39,422 nt of DNA from JAGQUL01 sp038212015. GTDB lineage: Bacteria; Actinomycetota; Thermoleophilia; Gaiellales; SKUG01. The notes beneath the pieces were generated by a model, which was not told the origin of the DNA, did no database searches, and saw only the letters and a program-made list of their open reading frames with translations. The stretch is taken from NCBI GenBank assembly GCA_038212015.1, contig JBBQUY010000025.1, positions 1-39,422 of the forward strand. Direction: 5' to 3'. Positions 28,470-37,144 of this stretch are shown one piece after another (position 1 is the first letter of the stretch; every line of letters starts with the position of its first letter). Made by a program: the position numbers and the translations under genes.

Positions 28470-31400
28470 GTGAGCGCTTCGTCCTCAAGCTCTACCCGAC
28501 TCGCCGTCGCAAGCCCACTCGAGCCCGTCGTCGCAGGAGCCGCTCGGCATCCCGCGGTTGCCGCATGGGTCGCCGACGTGCGCGGTGACACGGGCAACGG
28601 GCACGCGCGCATCAGCGAACCGGTGCTGCCGCTGCTGCTCGCGGCCGCGCACTTCGGGGCGCCGAACGACGATCTGACGTTCGAGCCTGTCGAGCAGCGC
28701 CCGATCCTGCTCGTGGTCTCCAATGATGCCGAAGCCGAACGCTGGGCCGAGGCTGCCTGCTGGTTTGCCGGGCCCGAGCGCGCCGCGGCGTACGTGTCGC
28801 GCTCGGTGCAGTACGGCTCCGGTGTCGCGCCGTCGCCGGCCCGGGTCGGCTCCCGCGAGCGTGCACGCCGCGTGGCCGCCACCAACGGCATCGTCGTGGC
28901 ATCGCTGCCCGCACTGCTCGAACGCGTGCCGGTCGCGGAGGCTCGCCCAGGGGCCGTGCGCGTGTCCACCACCACGCGCATCGAGCGCGACGACCTGGTG
29001 CGACTGCTCATCGATGCCGGTTACGAACGCGTCGAGCAGGCCGACGAACGAGGTCAGCTCGCGGTGCGTGGCGACATCGTCGACGTGTACAGCACGACCG
29101 CCCAGTACCCGGTCCGCATCGAACTCTTCGACGACGAAGTCGAGGGCATCCGCCAGTTCTCGCCCTACACCCAGCGCTCGCTCGGCCCCCTCGACAAGAT
29201 CGAGTTCCAGCCCGCGTCGGAGGCGATCGGGCTCGGCTCCGCCAGCGGCTGGTGGGACACCCATGGCGAGGGTGACGCGCCGGAGGACCCGGTCATCGAC
29301 GCCGCCGACGGCAACCTCGAACCCGCCTGGGAGGCGTTTTCCGGCACGCACCTGCTCATCTGGAACGCCGCCGGCGTACAGCGCGAGGCGGAGGACGCGC
29401 TCGACGACATCGCCGCATCGATCGCGCACGTGCCGGAGGGTGCCTACGTCGACAAGGCAGCCATCGCGAAGCTGCTTGGCGCAGCCGATCGGCTCGATTC
29501 GCTCGCGGTCGGACAGCCGCACTCGTTCGAGGCGCAGCCACCGGTGTTCGGCGCCGTCGGCTTCGCGGAAGCCGAGAACGAGCTCGCCGGCCTCGTCAAC
29601 CGCGGCCTGCGCACGATCGTCACGTTCCCGCACGCCGGTCACCTCGGTCGCAACCGCCAGCAGCTGCGCAAGGTCGACGCGCACGAGCTCCACAAGATTC
29701 CGATGCGCGCCCCCGTCCGCGAGGGCGACGACGAAGCTGCCGCAGCCGAGGCCGCCGCGCGCGAGGCGAACGGCGGTCGCCCCGAGGCGTGGTTCGCGAT
29801 CTCCAACCTCGCGAGCGGGCTCGTGTCGCGCCAGCTCGGCATCGCGATCGTCCCGAGCGGTCGCCTGTTCCGCACCCGCGCGACCGGCACCGACGCCGGC
29901 GCCGCCGGCGCATCCGGCCGCATCGGCCAGGCGATGCAGGCGTTCAGCTCGCTGCGCCTGGGTGACTACGTCGTCCACGAAGACCACGGCGTCGCGCGCT
30001 TCGCCGGGTTCGAGACCAAGACCGTCGCCGGCGTCACCCGCGACTACCTCAAGCTCGATTTCAAGGACCAGGACAAGGTCTTCGTCCCGCACGAGCAGAT
30101 GGGAAAGGTCACCCGCTACGTCGGCGCCGACGGCGGTGCGCCGACGCTCTCCAAGCTCGGCGGCAAGCGCTGGGACCAGCTCAAAAACCGTGCCAGGCAG
30201 GCCGTGTTCGAGCTCGCGGGCGAGCTGCTCGCGCTGTATGCCAAGCGCGCCCGCGCGGTCGGCCATGCATTCCCCGAGGACGAGGAGGTCATGGAGCGCT
30301 TCGAGCTCGCCTTCCCGTACGAGGAGACCGAGGACCAGCTCACGGCGATCGCGTCGGTCAAGCACGACATGGAGCAGCCGCACCCGATGGACCGGCTCGT
30401 CGTCGGCGACGTCGGCTTCGGCAAGACCGAAGTGGCGATGCGCGCCGCGATCAAGGCCGTCAGCGGCGGCCGCCAGGTGATGGTGCTCGTGCCGACGACC
30501 GTGCTCGCCGACCAGCACCTGCGGAGCTTCCGCGAACGCATCGGCGAGCTGCCGGTCACGGTCGACATGGTCAGTCGCTTCCGCTCGCCCAAGGACACAA
30601 AGCGCATCCTCGGCGAGTTCACCGCGGGGAAGGTCGACATCCTCATCGGGACACATCGACTGCTGAGCCGCGACGTGCTGCCCAGGCAGCTCGGGCTCGT
30701 GATCCTCGACGAGGAGCAGCGCTTCGGCGTGGCGCAGAAGGAGCTGCTGCGGCAGATGCGCCTGGAGGTCGACGTGCTCGCGCTCAGCGCGACGCCGATC
30801 CCGCGCACGCTGCACATGTCGCTCGCCGGGATCCGCGACATCACGGTGATCGAGACCGCCCCGCACGGACGCCGGCCGATCGCCACGCACGTGGGCGAGT
30901 ACGACGAGGCCCTCGTGAAGATGGCCATCGATCGCGAGCTGGAGCGCGACGGCCAGGTATTCATCCTGCACAACCGCGTCGAGACGATCGACGAGGCCGC
31001 GATGAAGATCCGCCAGATCGTGCCCGATGCGCGCGTCGCCGTCGGGCACGGGCAGATGACGGAGAAGCAGCTCGAGGCCGTGATGATGGGGCTCATGCGC
31101 CGCGACTTCGACGTGCTCGTGGCGACGACGATCATCGAGTCGGGGCTCGACGTGCCGACCGCCAACACGCTCGTCATCGACCGAGCGGACATGCTCGGCA
31201 TGAGCCAGCTGTACCAGATCCGTGGCCGTGTCGGCCGCTCCGAACGCAGCGCCCACGCGTACCTGTTCTATCCGAGCGCGCGCGAGCTGTCGGAAGAGGC
31301 GCGAGCGCGTCTGACGACGCTGTCGGACTTCACCGACCTGGGATCGGGCTCGAAGATCGCCATGCGCGACCTGGAGCTGCGCGGCGCCGGCAACCTGCTC

Positions 31401-31940
31401 GGCGCGGAGCAGTCCGGGCACGTCGCGGCGATCGGGTTCGAGCTGTACATGGACATGCTGCAGGGCGCCGTCGCGGAGATGAACGGCGAGCCGATGGTGG
31501 AGGAACAGTCGGCGCTCATCGAGACCAAGCTCCATGCCTACGTGCCGGCGGACTACGTGGCGTCCGAGGCGATCAAGATCGACGTGCATCGACGCATCGC
31601 GCTCGCGCGCGACGAGGAGAAGCTCGAGACGCTGCTCGAGGAGCTCGCGGATCGCTTCGGCGAGGTGCCGGAGCCCGTGGTGAACCTCGTCTCGCTCGGC
31701 CGCATGAAACTGCTGCTGCAGCGCATCGGCGCGCGACGGCTCGTCGTCGGCACCCCGAAGGTCGCGTTCGGCCCGGTGAATCTCAGCTCCACGCAGCTCG
31801 GCTACCTCAAGGCAGACGCTCCGTGGGCGGTCTACAACGCCAATTCAGGCGAGCTCGCCGTGCGCGTGCTGCAGCGCGACGAAGCAGCCCCGAAGGCGCT
31901 GGACCTGCTGCGAGCCACCGCACGTGTGCTCGGGCGGTAG
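28470..31940 (+). CDS. mfd: Transcription-repair coupling factor
   Basis: 1156 residues from GTG 28470. Mfd pushes stalled RNA polymerase off DNA lesions and recruits UvrA. Order of domains: UvrB-homology region (about 1-400), the polymerase-interacting CarD-like domain beginning LRLGDYVVHEDHGVARFAG near 495, and the RecG-like translocase with Walker A GDVGFGKTEVA at 646-656 (Lys652). The DEEQ box is at 747-750, followed by LSATPIPRTL, FILHNRVETI and QIRGRVGRS. The C-terminal TRCF domain includes ELRGAGNLLG. Length is typical. The first 15 residues are Ser/Thr rich and the start is uncertain by a few codons because no ribosome site is present; the leaderless-type promoter supports GTG 28470. 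Confidence 0.96.
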   Translation: MSASSSSSTRLAVASPLEPVVAGAARHPAVAAWVADVRGDTGNGHARISEPVLPLLLAAAHFGAPNDDLTFEPVEQRPILLVVSNDAEAERWAEAACWFAGPERAAAYVSRSVQYGSGVAPSPARVGSRERARRVAATNGIVVASLPALLERVPVAEARPGAVRVSTTTRIERDDLVRLLIDAGYERVEQADERGQLAVRGDIVDVYSTTAQYPVRIELFDDEVEGIRQFSPYTQRSLGPLDKIEFQPASEAIGLGSASGWWDTHGEGDAPEDPVIDAADGNLEPAWEAFSGTHLLIWNAAGVQREAEDALDDIAASIAHVPEGAYVDKAAIAKLLGAADRLDSLAVGQPHSFEAQPPVFGAVGFAEAENELAGLVNRGLRTIVTFPHAGHLGRNRQQLRKVDAHELHKIPMRAPVREGDDEAAAAEAAAREANGGRPEAWFAISNLASGLVSRQLGIAIVPSGRLFRTRATGTDAGAAGASGRIGQAMQAFSSLRLGDYVVHEDHGVARFAGFETKTVAGVTRDYLKLDFKDQDKVFVPHEQMGKVTRYVGADGGAPTLSKLGGKRWDQLKNRARQAVFELAGELLALYAKRARAVGHAFPEDEEVMERFELAFPYEETEDQLTAIASVKHDMEQPHPMDRLVVGDVGFGKTEVAMRAAIKAVSGGRQVMVLVPTTVLADQHLRSFRERIGELPVTVDMVSRFRSPKDTKRILGEFTAGKVDILIGTHRLLSRDVLPRQLGLVILDEEQRFGVAQKELLRQMRLEVDVLALSATPIPRTLHMSLAGIRDITVIETAPHGRRPIATHVGEYDEALVKMAIDRELERDGQVFILHNRVETIDEAAMKIRQIVPDARVAVGHGQMTEKQLEAVMMGLMRRDFDVLVATTIIESGLDVPTANTLVIDRADMLGMSQLYQIRGRVGRSERSAHAYLFYPSARELSEEARARLTTLSDFTDLGSGSKIAMRDLELRGAGNLLGAEQSGHVAAIGFELYMDMLQGAVAEMNGEPMVEEQSALIETKLHAYVPADYVASEAIKIDVHRRIALARDEEKLETLLEELADRFGEVPEPVVNLVSLGRMKLLLQRIGARRLVVGTPKVAFGPVNLSSTQLGYLKADAPWAVYNANSGELAVRVLQRDEAAPKALDLLRATARVLGR

Positions 31941-32005
31941 CTCGAGGATGCTCGCGGGGCGGCGCACGCTGCAATCGGCCCAACGTGCATGCAGCCGTGA
32001 ACCTG

Positions 32006-32040
32006 CGGCGTCGCACCGGAATACGTCCCATGTGACGCCG
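32006..32040 (+). terminator. Possible mfd terminator
   Basis: CGGCGTC (32006-32012) pairs with GACGCCG (32034-32040) and a further AC/GT pair extends it after a two-base bulge. CCCCCTTT follows. It is weaker than the other terminators here and abuts the next promoter. Confidence 0.4.
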
Positions 32041-32046
32041 CCCCCT

Positions 32047-32075
32047 TTGGTAGGTTGCGCGACGTTGCGTAATTC
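32047..32075 (+). promoter_or_regulatory. Promoter of the foldase lipoprotein gene
   Basis: TTGGTA at 32047-32052 and TAATTC at 32070-32075 with a 17-base spacer, the best sigma-70-type match in the window. The leader to ATG 32110 is about 28 bases and contains GAAGGAAG. Confidence 0.6.
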
Positions 32076-32109
32076 GCACCCAGTGAACCGATTGAAGGAA
32101 GTCCTCGCA

Positions 32110-33309
32110 ATGCAGTTCGGACGCACCATCGCCCGTACGATCCTCCCGCTCGCATTCGCCGCGTTCATCGCCGCCGGCTGCGGTGGCAACGACGGCGTGC
32201 TCGGATTCGGCGGAATCCCGGACGACGCGGTCTGCTCGGTCGACGGCACGCCGATCGAGAAGAAGGAATTCGACCGCATGTTCGGCAACGCCGAGCAGCA
32301 GTACAAGGACAACGGGCGCGACTTCCCGAAGAAGGGTTCGGAGGAGTACAAGAGCCTCCGGAGCGACCTGGTCGAGTACCTGGTGCAGCAGAAGCTGATC
32401 GAGAACCAGGCCGACAAGTTCAACATCACCGCGACCAAGAAGGACGTCGACAAGGGCGTCAAGGAGCTCAAGGAGCAGGTCGCGCAGGGTGACGAGAAGA
32501 AGTTCAAGGAGGAGATGAAGCGGGTCGGCTACACGATCGAGCTCGTCGAGAAGGACGTGGAGTTCGACGTCATCTCCAAGAAGCTCTACCAGCGCATCGT
32601 CAAGGACATCAAGGTCACCGATGCCGAAGCTCGCGAGTACTACGACGAGAATCCCGAGCAGTTCAAGACCAAGGAATCGCGTGAGATCGCCCACATCCTG
32701 GTCAAGACCAAGGGTGAGGCCGACGCGATCTACGAGCAGGTCAAGGACGGCGACGAAGCGACGTTCACCAAGCTCGCCAAGAAGTCGCTCGACCCGTCGT
32801 CGAAGGACACCGGCGGCGTGCTGCCGGGCGGCGCGGTCCAGCGCGGCCAGACCGTTCCCGAGTTCGACAAGACCTCGTTCGAGCTCAAGACCGGCGAGAC
32901 GTCGAAGCCGGTCAAGACCAGCTACGGCTGGCATGTCATCCAGGCGCGCGGCGACGTGCAGCCCGACTCGACGAAGAAGTTCGACGAGGTCAAGGAAGAC
33001 ATCAAGAAGCAGGTCAAGGGCGAGCAGGAAGGTGAGCGCTACACCGAGTACAACACCGACGTCCGCAAGGACGCGGAGGACGACGTGAAGTGCCGCAAGG
33101 GCTACGTCTGGAAGCAGACCGTCACCGAGAAGGAGACGGCCGAGGCTCCGGCGCCCGCGCCCGAGGAAGGCGCTGAGGAGGAAGCGCCTGCCGACGACGA
33201 GAAGGCCGGCGACGACGAGAAGGCCGGCGACGACGAGAAGGCAGAGGCCGACCAGCCCGAAGCCGAAGCCGACGCCGAAGGTGACGAGAAGGCCGACGAC
33301 GAGAAGTAA
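32110..33309 (+). CDS. SurA/PrsA-like peptidyl-prolyl isomerase lipoprotein
   Basis: 399 residues from ATG 32110, with AGGAA nine bases upstream. The N-terminus is a lipoprotein signal: basic start, hydrophobic core and lipobox-like Ala-Ala-Gly-Cys at Cys24. A helical SurA_N-like chaperone domain follows (about 35-185, with the EYLVQQKLIENQADKF pattern), then one parvulin rotamase domain at about 190-275 (REIAHILVKTKGEAD to SYGWHVIQ). The last 50 residues are a very acidic tail with tandem DDEKAG units. It probably helps fold exported proteins at the outer face of the membrane. The stop overlaps the mazG ATG by one base (TAATG), so the two are coupled. Confidence 0.93.
   Translation: MQFGRTIARTILPLAFAAFIAAGCGGNDGVLGFGGIPDDAVCSVDGTPIEKKEFDRMFGNAEQQYKDNGRDFPKKGSEEYKSLRSDLVEYLVQQKLIENQADKFNITATKKDVDKGVKELKEQVAQGDEKKFKEEMKRVGYTIELVEKDVEFDVISKKLYQRIVKDIKVTDAEAREYYDENPEQFKTKESREIAHILVKTKGEADAIYEQVKDGDEATFTKLAKKSLDPSSKDTGGVLPGGAVQRGQTVPEFDKTSFELKTGETSKPVKTSYGWHVIQARGDVQPDSTKKFDEVKEDIKKQVKGEQEGERYTEYNTDVRKDAEDDVKCRKGYVWKQTVTEKETAEAPAPAPEEGAEEEAPADDEKAGDDEKAGDDEKAEADQPEAEADAEGDEKADDEK
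33193..33243 (+). repeat. Tandem 18-base repeat in the foldase tail
   Basis: Two perfect copies of GACGACGAGAAGGCCGGC and a third partial one encode DDEKAG units. Copy number may vary between strains. Confidence 0.8.
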
Positions 33310-34193
33310 TGTCGGTTCCGATCCCGGACATCGATTCACGTGACGGCGGTGCCCTTGGCGCCGCCGTCGCTGCGTTGTGGGAACTCACCCACGTGCTGCG
33401 CGCGGAGTGTCCGTGGGATCAGGCACAGTCGGCGGGAACGATCGTGCCGCACACGCTCGAGGAGGCGTGGGAGGTCGCGGACGTCGCGCGCGCCGTGGAG
33501 CGCGCGATCGCAGCTGGCGAGGATCCCGACCTCGCCGATTTCGAGGACGAGCTCGGCGACCTGCTCTTCCAGGTCTGCTTCCTGACGATGTGGTGCGGCG
33601 AGCGACGTCCGGAGATCGACCTCGGCACCGTGTCGCGCCGCATCTTCGACAAGCTCGTGCGACGACATCCACACGTGTTCGGTGACGAGGTCGCAGCGAC
33701 CGATGCGGACGAGGTGCGCGGACAGTGGGAGCGCGTGAAGCGCGACCAGGAGCAGCGGAGCGTGTTCGAGGGCGTCCCTGCGTCCATGCCGCCGCTCGGC
33801 CGAGCACGCAAGATCCAGTCGCGCGCTGCCGGAATCGGGTTCGAGTACGGCGACCTGCGCGGCGCGCTCGCCGACCTCGAGGACGAGGTGCGCGAGCTTC
33901 GCGAAGCAATCGATGCCGCCGAGGCCGCGGGGACCCTGCCCACGGGAGAGCAGGCGCCGCCGGATCCGCACACCGAGTCAGAGCTCGGCGACGTGCTCTA
34001 CGCAGCCGTCAACGTCGCGCGATTCCTTCGCGTGGACCCGGAGATCGCGCTCCACGATTCCACCGCCACGTTCCAGCAGCGTGTCGAGGGCGCGATCACG
34101 CTTGCGGCAGCGGCGGGGGAGTCGTTCGAGACGCTCGACCTGGACGCACAGGAAGCGTGGTATCAGCGCGCGAAGGCGTCACAGGTTCGCTGA
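33309..34193 (+). CDS. mazG: Nucleoside triphosphate pyrophosphohydrolase MazG
   Basis: 294 residues from ATG 33309, overlapping the previous stop by one base. MazG hydrolyses NTPs and damaged dNTPs to monophosphate and pyrophosphate. Tandem all-alpha MazG domains are visible. The N-terminal one has CPWDQAQSAGTIVPHTLEEA, then FEDELGDLLFQVCFL (E-x2-E and E-x2-D metal sites). The linker has FEGVPASMPPLGRARKIQSRA, and the second domain has ESELGDVLYAAVNVAR. The length is slightly greater than the E. coli protein (263) because of a short N-terminal lead. It lies between the foldase and a small unknown gene and upstream of eno, as in other actinobacteria. Confidence 0.94.
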   Translation: MSVPIPDIDSRDGGALGAAVAALWELTHVLRAECPWDQAQSAGTIVPHTLEEAWEVADVARAVERAIAAGEDPDLADFEDELGDLLFQVCFLTMWCGERRPEIDLGTVSRRIFDKLVRRHPHVFGDEVAATDADEVRGQWERVKRDQEQRSVFEGVPASMPPLGRARKIQSRAAGIGFEYGDLRGALADLEDEVRELREAIDAAEAAGTLPTGEQAPPDPHTESELGDVLYAAVNVARFLRVDPEIALHDSTATFQQRVEGAITLAAAAGESFETLDLDAQEAWYQRAKASQVR

Positions 34194-34210
34194 CCGGGTA
34201 GGCGCGCTGC

Positions 34211-34615
34211 ATGACGGACGACCTGGACGACGTGTGGGACAAGGTGGGCGGCGCAGCTCCGGAACCGGAGGAACCCGTCGTGGACATGGGCCCACCGATC
34301 CGGGCAACGTTCGTGATCAAGAGCGACCGGATCCCCGTGGCTCCCTGGGCGCAGGGATGGAGCGTCGGGGCGCTCGGCCCGACACCCGACGGGCACGTCA
34401 CGCTCGTGTGCGAGCACGACATGGATGTGTCGCCCGTGGCGCAGCTGTCGGCGATCACCGGCATGCTCGGCACGATCAAGCACGCCCAGCTCGAGCTGGT
34501 GTGGTGGGCGATGCAGACGCGTGGTCCGCTGGAAGACGGCGAGGTCGAGGACCTCGACCGCGAGCTCGGTGAGCTCCTCGGCGGGAACGAGGGAACCACC
34601 CCCGAACCCGACTGA
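34211..34615 (+). CDS. Small acidic unknown protein
   Basis: 134 residues from ATG 34211, 17 bases after mazG, with GGTAGG upstream. Both ends are acidic and Pro/Gly rich. The middle (about residues 28-110) alternates strands and one helix, with WAQGWSVGALGPTPDGHVTLVCEHD followed by AITGMLGTIKHAQLELVWWA, suggesting a small alpha/beta domain. No family recognised and no catalytic motif evident. The coding frame is supported by position in the operon and composition. It is convergent with the lipoprotein gene on the other strand. Confidence 0.8.
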   Translation: MTDDLDDVWDKVGGAAPEPEEPVVDMGPPIRATFVIKSDRIPVAPWAQGWSVGALGPTPDGHVTLVCEHDMDVSPVAQLSAITGMLGTIKHAQLELVWWAMQTRGPLEDGEVEDLDRELGELLGGNEGTTPEPD

Positions 34616-34634
34616 CCGACGAGCTACTCGTCGG
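34616..34634. terminator. 8-bp hairpin between convergent genes, stop codon in loop
   Basis: CCGACGAG and CTCGTCGG pair perfectly around CTA, which is the TAG stop of the leftward lipoprotein gene. The rightward stop lies immediately before it. It could end both transcripts, though T-runs are absent. Confidence 0.5.
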
Positions 34635-35280
34635 CGTTGGCGTCAGCCTTTGCGTCCTTCGACTCGTCTGTGGTTGCTGCCGTGGCGGCGTCCCGGTCAT
34701 CTTTCGTGTAGCAGGCTTTCCCCAGGTCGGGAATGACGGTCGTGACGAACTCGCTGCTCATGGTGTACGCCTTGTCGAAGTGTGGCTGCGTCTTGGCCTG
34801 GTCGACGGTCTTGCCGCTGGCGTAGGCCGTCCAGTTGCCCTGGACGACTTTCCACGCGTCGCGGTATTCGGCGATGAAAGTCTTCGTCTCGGCAAGCTGG
34901 GCGGCGCAGGCCTTTCGAAAGTCCGATCCATCGATCTCGTCGAACGCTGCGTGGACGTCATCCAGCGCCGCGATGACGCCGCCGGTGTTGTCGATGTGGC
35001 ATTGGACGGTGACCTTGAGATCTCGACCCGCCGCATGCAGTCGCGCGGCCGTTCGGGTGCACGCATCGTGGCCCGTGTCGAGCTTGCGAAACGCCGTGTC
35101 GTATTCGCCGAGCGCAGGGTTGAGCGACTCGCTCTGCTCCTTCGTGAAGTAGCCGGAGCGGTCGACCTTCCGAGCGTCTGATCCGGAGTCGCCGTCGCCA
35201 CCTGAGCCACCGCACCCTGCGGCGAGCAGTGATGCTGCGAGTGCGACGAGCAGTCGAATGCGTACGGGTGTCGTGCGCAT
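34624..35280 (-). CDS. Lipoprotein encoded with the M4 protease
   Basis: 218 residues from ATG 35280. The start shares one base with the stop of the upstream protease (TGATG), so translation is coupled. A lipoprotein signal is clear: basic N-terminus, hydrophobic core and Leu-Ala-Ala-Gly-Cys with Cys23. The mature part opens with a Gly/Ser/Asp-rich linker and is then mainly helical, with four further cysteines (in ACTRT, QCHID, ACAAQ and ACYTK) that could form two disulphides. The C-terminus is Asp/Lys/Ala rich. No family recognised. Coupling to a protease suggests an inhibitor, chaperone or anchor for it, but it is not like the small emfourin inhibitors of protealysins. Confidence 0.85.
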   Translation of the reverse strand: MRTTPVRIRLLVALAASLLAAGCGGSGGDGDSGSDARKVDRSGYFTKEQSESLNPALGEYDTAFRKLDTGHDACTRTAARLHAAGRDLKVTVQCHIDNTGGVIAALDDVHAAFDEIDGSDFRKACAAQLAETKTFIAEYRDAWKVVQGNWTAYASGKTVDQAKTQPHFDKAYTMSSEFVTTVIPDLGKACYTKDDRDAATAATTDESKDAKADANADE

Positions 35281-36953
35281 CAGCTGATGCCCGGCTTCAC
35301 GCTTGGGGGCAGCCCCACGCCTTCCCATGCAGCCGCGACGGCCTTGGCCTCGACGGAGCCGGAGCCGTACAGGTCGATGGCAGACTGCACCGTGAAGTTG
35401 GCTGCGTCGGTGAACTGCGAGGAACTGGTGAAGTAGGTCGTGAGCGTGCGGTACCAGATGTCCGACAGCTTGTCCTGGCCGATCGCCATGGCGACCTCGT
35501 ACGCGGCCTTGTTCGGAATGCCGGAATTGATGTGCACGCCGCCGTTGTCGGACGACGTGTTCTTGTAGTCCTTCATGTGGCCCGGCTGCGGGTCCTTGTC
35601 GTAGCCACTGCCGGGCTTCGACATCGAGCGCAGCGCATCGCCGTCGGTGCCCGGCGTGAAGATCTGCTCGCCGATGAGCCACTTCGGGTCGCTCTCGCCC
35701 TGGCCCGCTTCGCGCTCCATCCATTTCTCGATGAGGTTGCCGAAGACGTCGCTCCAGCTCTCGTTGAGCGCGCCCGACTGGCGCTGGTAGCGCAGATTCG
35801 CCGTGCGCTCGGTCACGCCATGGATCATCTCGTGTCCGACGACGTCGGAGGCGTTGCCGAACGGCGTGAAGCGCACGCCGTCGCCGTCGCCGTACGTCAT
35901 GTGCGAGCCGTTCCAGAACGCGTTGTTGTACTTGTTGCCGTAGTGCACGACGCTCTTGAGCTTCATGCCCTTGCCGTCGATCGAATCGCGGTCGTAGCGC
36001 GACTTGAGGAAGTCGTACACGCCCTTGGCGTTCTCGTGCGCGGTGTCGAGCACGGCGTCGCCGGTCGGGCCCTGGCCCTCCTTGCGGACCTTGCCTGTGG
36101 CGGAGTCGACCGTCTCGCGGTTGAGTGCGCTGTGCACGAGCGACCACTTGTCGAGCACTTCGCCCGAGCCGGCATCGACGTACATCTGCCAGCGCTGGTC
36201 CTCGCGTGCACCGACCACGACCTCGTATGCCAGGCGCGGTGTGCCGTCGGCGAGGGTGTACCAGCCAAGCTGCTGGTTGCCGACGGCGCGCAGCGGCGCC
36301 GATTCGGGTTCGGCGACGATGCCCTTGCGAGTTGCCGCGAGCGCGCGCTGCGTCGCGTCCTCGGCGCGCAGCTTCGGCTCGGCAGTGCCGATGTTGGGGG
36401 TGACGCGTCCACCGACGCTCGTGACGCGGTCTTCACGTGCGTGGACGATGAGCTGCTGGCCGAAGACCGGCAGGCCCTGGTGCTGCTGCTGGTACTTGAA
36501 GTGCTTGAAGCCGAGCGTGTCCTTTTCGACGGCGATGAGCTTGAGCTCGGAGTTCTGGTCGCGCACGCCGAACAGGCCGCCGTGCTGCACGAGGAACGTC
36601 CGGGCAATCTTGTCCGCCCCCGAGCCGCCGACACCCGGCTTGACCACGACACCGAACTGACCGCTCAGGAACGTGGCGGTGTTGGTGGACCTGTCGAGCG
36701 TGACGCGCGCCTTGCCGTCGGCGGCCATCACGCCGTCGACGGCCTTCTCGAACGTCGCTGCGTCCTGGCGGCCGGGGCGGGCACCGGGCGTGACCGGATC
36801 GGTCGAGCCGTTCACGGACGCCGGGTCGATCACTCCATCGAAATCGGCGGGCGCGGTGGGCGCCGCGGGTGCTGCGTGGTCGTGTCCTGCGGGCACGGGC
36901 ACGGGCGAGCCCGTGGGCGCGGCGGCAAGGCCGCTCGTCGGCATGATCTGCAT
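35280..36953 (-). CDS. M4 family (thermolysin-type) metalloprotease, no signal peptide
   Basis: 557 residues from ATG 36953, with a near-ideal AAGGAGG six bases upstream. Order: Pro/Ala-rich N-terminus (1-60), FTP/PepSY-type propeptide region (about 65-270, including FKHFKYQQQHQGLPVFGQQL), then the M4 catalytic domain. Zinc and catalytic residues are intact: HEMIH at 374-378, Glu398 in GALNESWSD, and His474 in GGVHINSG. The domain should therefore be active after removal of the propeptide. There is no hydrophobic signal segment, although classic M4 enzymes are secreted; either export uses another route or the enzyme works inside like protealysin. A coupled lipoprotein gene follows. The eno gene diverges from it. 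Confidence 0.92.
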   Translation of the reverse strand: MQIMPTSGLAAAPTGSPVPVPAGHDHAAPAAPTAPADFDGVIDPASVNGSTDPVTPGARPGRQDAATFEKAVDGVMAADGKARVTLDRSTNTATFLSGQFGVVVKPGVGGSGADKIARTFLVQHGGLFGVRDQNSELKLIAVEKDTLGFKHFKYQQQHQGLPVFGQQLIVHAREDRVTSVGGRVTPNIGTAEPKLRAEDATQRALAATRKGIVAEPESAPLRAVGNQQLGWYTLADGTPRLAYEVVVGAREDQRWQMYVDAGSGEVLDKWSLVHSALNRETVDSATGKVRKEGQGPTGDAVLDTAHENAKGVYDFLKSRYDRDSIDGKGMKLKSVVHYGNKYNNAFWNGSHMTYGDGDGVRFTPFGNASDVVGHEMIHGVTERTANLRYQRQSGALNESWSDVFGNLIEKWMEREAGQGESDPKWLIGEQIFTPGTDGDALRSMSKPGSGYDKDPQPGHMKDYKNTSSDNGGVHINSGIPNKAAYEVAMAIGQDKLSDIWYRTLTTYFTSSSQFTDAANFTVQSAIDLYGSGSVEAKAVAAAWEGVGLPPSVKPGIS

Positions 36954-37144
36954 GTCATCCTCCTTGATGAACCACGCCCTCCAGCGCGGGTGCCCTCCCA
37001 GGCGCCCAAGATGGTACCAGTACCGACCGACGTCGGGCTTCGGACCGCGTGGGGCCCACGCTGCGCGAACCCGTAGTTGCCGCTCGTGCCCGCGTGCGCG
37101 AGTATCGGAGGCGCACGCACGCACCCCCGAAGGGATTCCTTACC

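Noticed and set aside
28485..31589. 1034-codon open frame on the minus strand opposite mfd
   Set aside because: mfd on the plus strand has unmistakable motifs throughout. The antisense frame is a high-GC shadow with Arg/His/Val-rich composition.
35229..37076. 615-codon plus-strand frame opposite the M4 protease
   Set aside because: The minus-strand protease has all active-site motifs and an ideal ribosome site.
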